Shown here: positions 5,123-5,422 of the stretch, one piece after another | Layout: every line of letters begins with the position of its first letter | Numbering within the stretch: the first letter of the stretch is position 1 | NCBI GenBank assembly: GCA_964347945.1 | Contig: CAYGAW010000187.1 | Location: 1-5,422 of the forward strand | Direction of reading: 5' to 3' | DNA: 5,422 nt | From: CAYGAW01 sp964347945 | GTDB lineage: Bacteria > Chloroflexota > Anaerolineae > UBA7937 > B3-Chlor | Notes under the pieces: model-generated | Seen by the model: the letters and a program-made list of their open reading frames with translations, nothing else | Told to the model about the DNA's origin: nothing | Database searches by the model: none | Position numbers and translations under genes: made by a program

Positions 5123-5422
5123 CTACTCTATCCTTGTGCCCAATTCCACATCTCTATCAGGCCGAATTATGAACCAGTTGTCTTTCCTGGTCGCGTCTGC
5201 AACTCCTAGAGTTAGTACTTCGGATTGAAAGTTAGCGATTTGCTTGTGCGAGAAGTTGACAACAGCTACGACCAGTCTTCCGATCAACTCTTCTTTCCTG
5301 TAGCCTGTGATTTGGGCACTGGATTTCTTCAAGCCGATTTTGGGGCCGAAATCTATTGTCAACTTGTAGGACGGCTTCCGAGCCTCGGGAAACTCCTCTG
5401 CTTCCAGTACTTTGCCAACCCG
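5123..5422 (-). CDS. csaA: CsaA-type tRNA-binding-domain protein, N-terminus beyond the right window edge
   Basis: Ninety-nine residues are visible, reading from the window edge to the TAG at 5125-5123. The sequence opens 'RVGKVLEAEEFPEARKPSYK' and continues through the highly characteristic 'DFGPKIGLKKSSAQIT' segment, G-R-L-V-V-A-V-V-N-F, 'KQIANFQSEVLTLGVAD' and a closing 'RPDRDVELGTRI'. This is the stand-alone OB-fold tRNA_bind (EMAPII/CsaA) domain, also found at the C-terminus of methionyl-tRNA synthetases. CsaA proteins are about 110 residues and dimeric; the bacterial one is described as an export-related chaperone, whereas the archaeal role is less clear. Only about ten N-terminal residues should be missing. 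An in-frame TTG at 5362 is not the start, because family-conserved sequence continues upstream of it to the edge. No gene overlaps it, and the nearest downstream gene on the same strand is 227 bases away with its own promoter-like sequence. Confidence 0.93.
   Translation of the reverse strand, partial: RVGKVLEAEEFPEARKPSYKLTIDFGPKIGLKKSSAQITGYRKEELIGRLVVAVVNFSHKQIANFQSEVLTLGVADATRKDNWFIIRPDRDVELGTRIE

Overview
The window looks archaeal. Several reading frames are preceded by AT-rich, TATA-like boxes about 34-50 bases before the start codon rather than bacterial -35/-10 pairs. Two genes have the strong Shine-Dalgarno sequence GGAGGAG. The gene content also fits an archaeon: a 1L-myo-inositol-1-phosphate synthase, a short beta-CASP-type metallo-beta-lactamase nuclease, a stand-alone DsrE-like protein and what appears to be a radical SAM protein of an archaeal type. 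I would guess the Bathyarchaeia/Thaumarchaeota neighbourhood from the general look of the proteins, but nothing here fixes the phylum.

Layout, left to right. A minus-strand gene runs off the left edge (1-330); its 110 visible residues resemble the N-terminal part of archaeal radical SAM/SPASM proteins. A plus-strand DsrE-like gene (535-867) is divergent from it. Two minus-strand genes follow, reading from right to left: a beta-CASP/MBL nuclease (1497-2504) and, 12 bases after its stop, a four-helix membrane protein of unknown function (963-1484), probably co-transcribed. A 265-base gap separates these from the minus-strand inositol-phosphate synthase (2770-3849), which probably starts at TTG. 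A divergent promoter region leads to a plus-strand orphan of 120 residues (4087-4449). This gene converges on a minus-strand small membrane-anchored protein with a C-terminal four-cysteine motif (4581-4895). The right edge cuts a minus-strand CsaA-type tRNA-binding-domain protein (5123-5422), lacking only its first few residues.

The genes do not form one obvious pathway. Most appear to be single transcription units with their own promoters, and the MBL nuclease/membrane protein pair is the only likely operon. Inositol-phosphate synthase would supply inositol for archaeal inositol phospholipids or inositol-based solutes. The CsaA-like and MBL proteins are nucleic-acid related. The least explained parts are the orphan at 4087-4449, the cysteine-motif membrane protein, and the hairpin-rich gap between them, which also holds a TATA-like sequence with no gene to serve. 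No rRNA, tRNA, CRISPR array, insertion sequence or transposase was seen.
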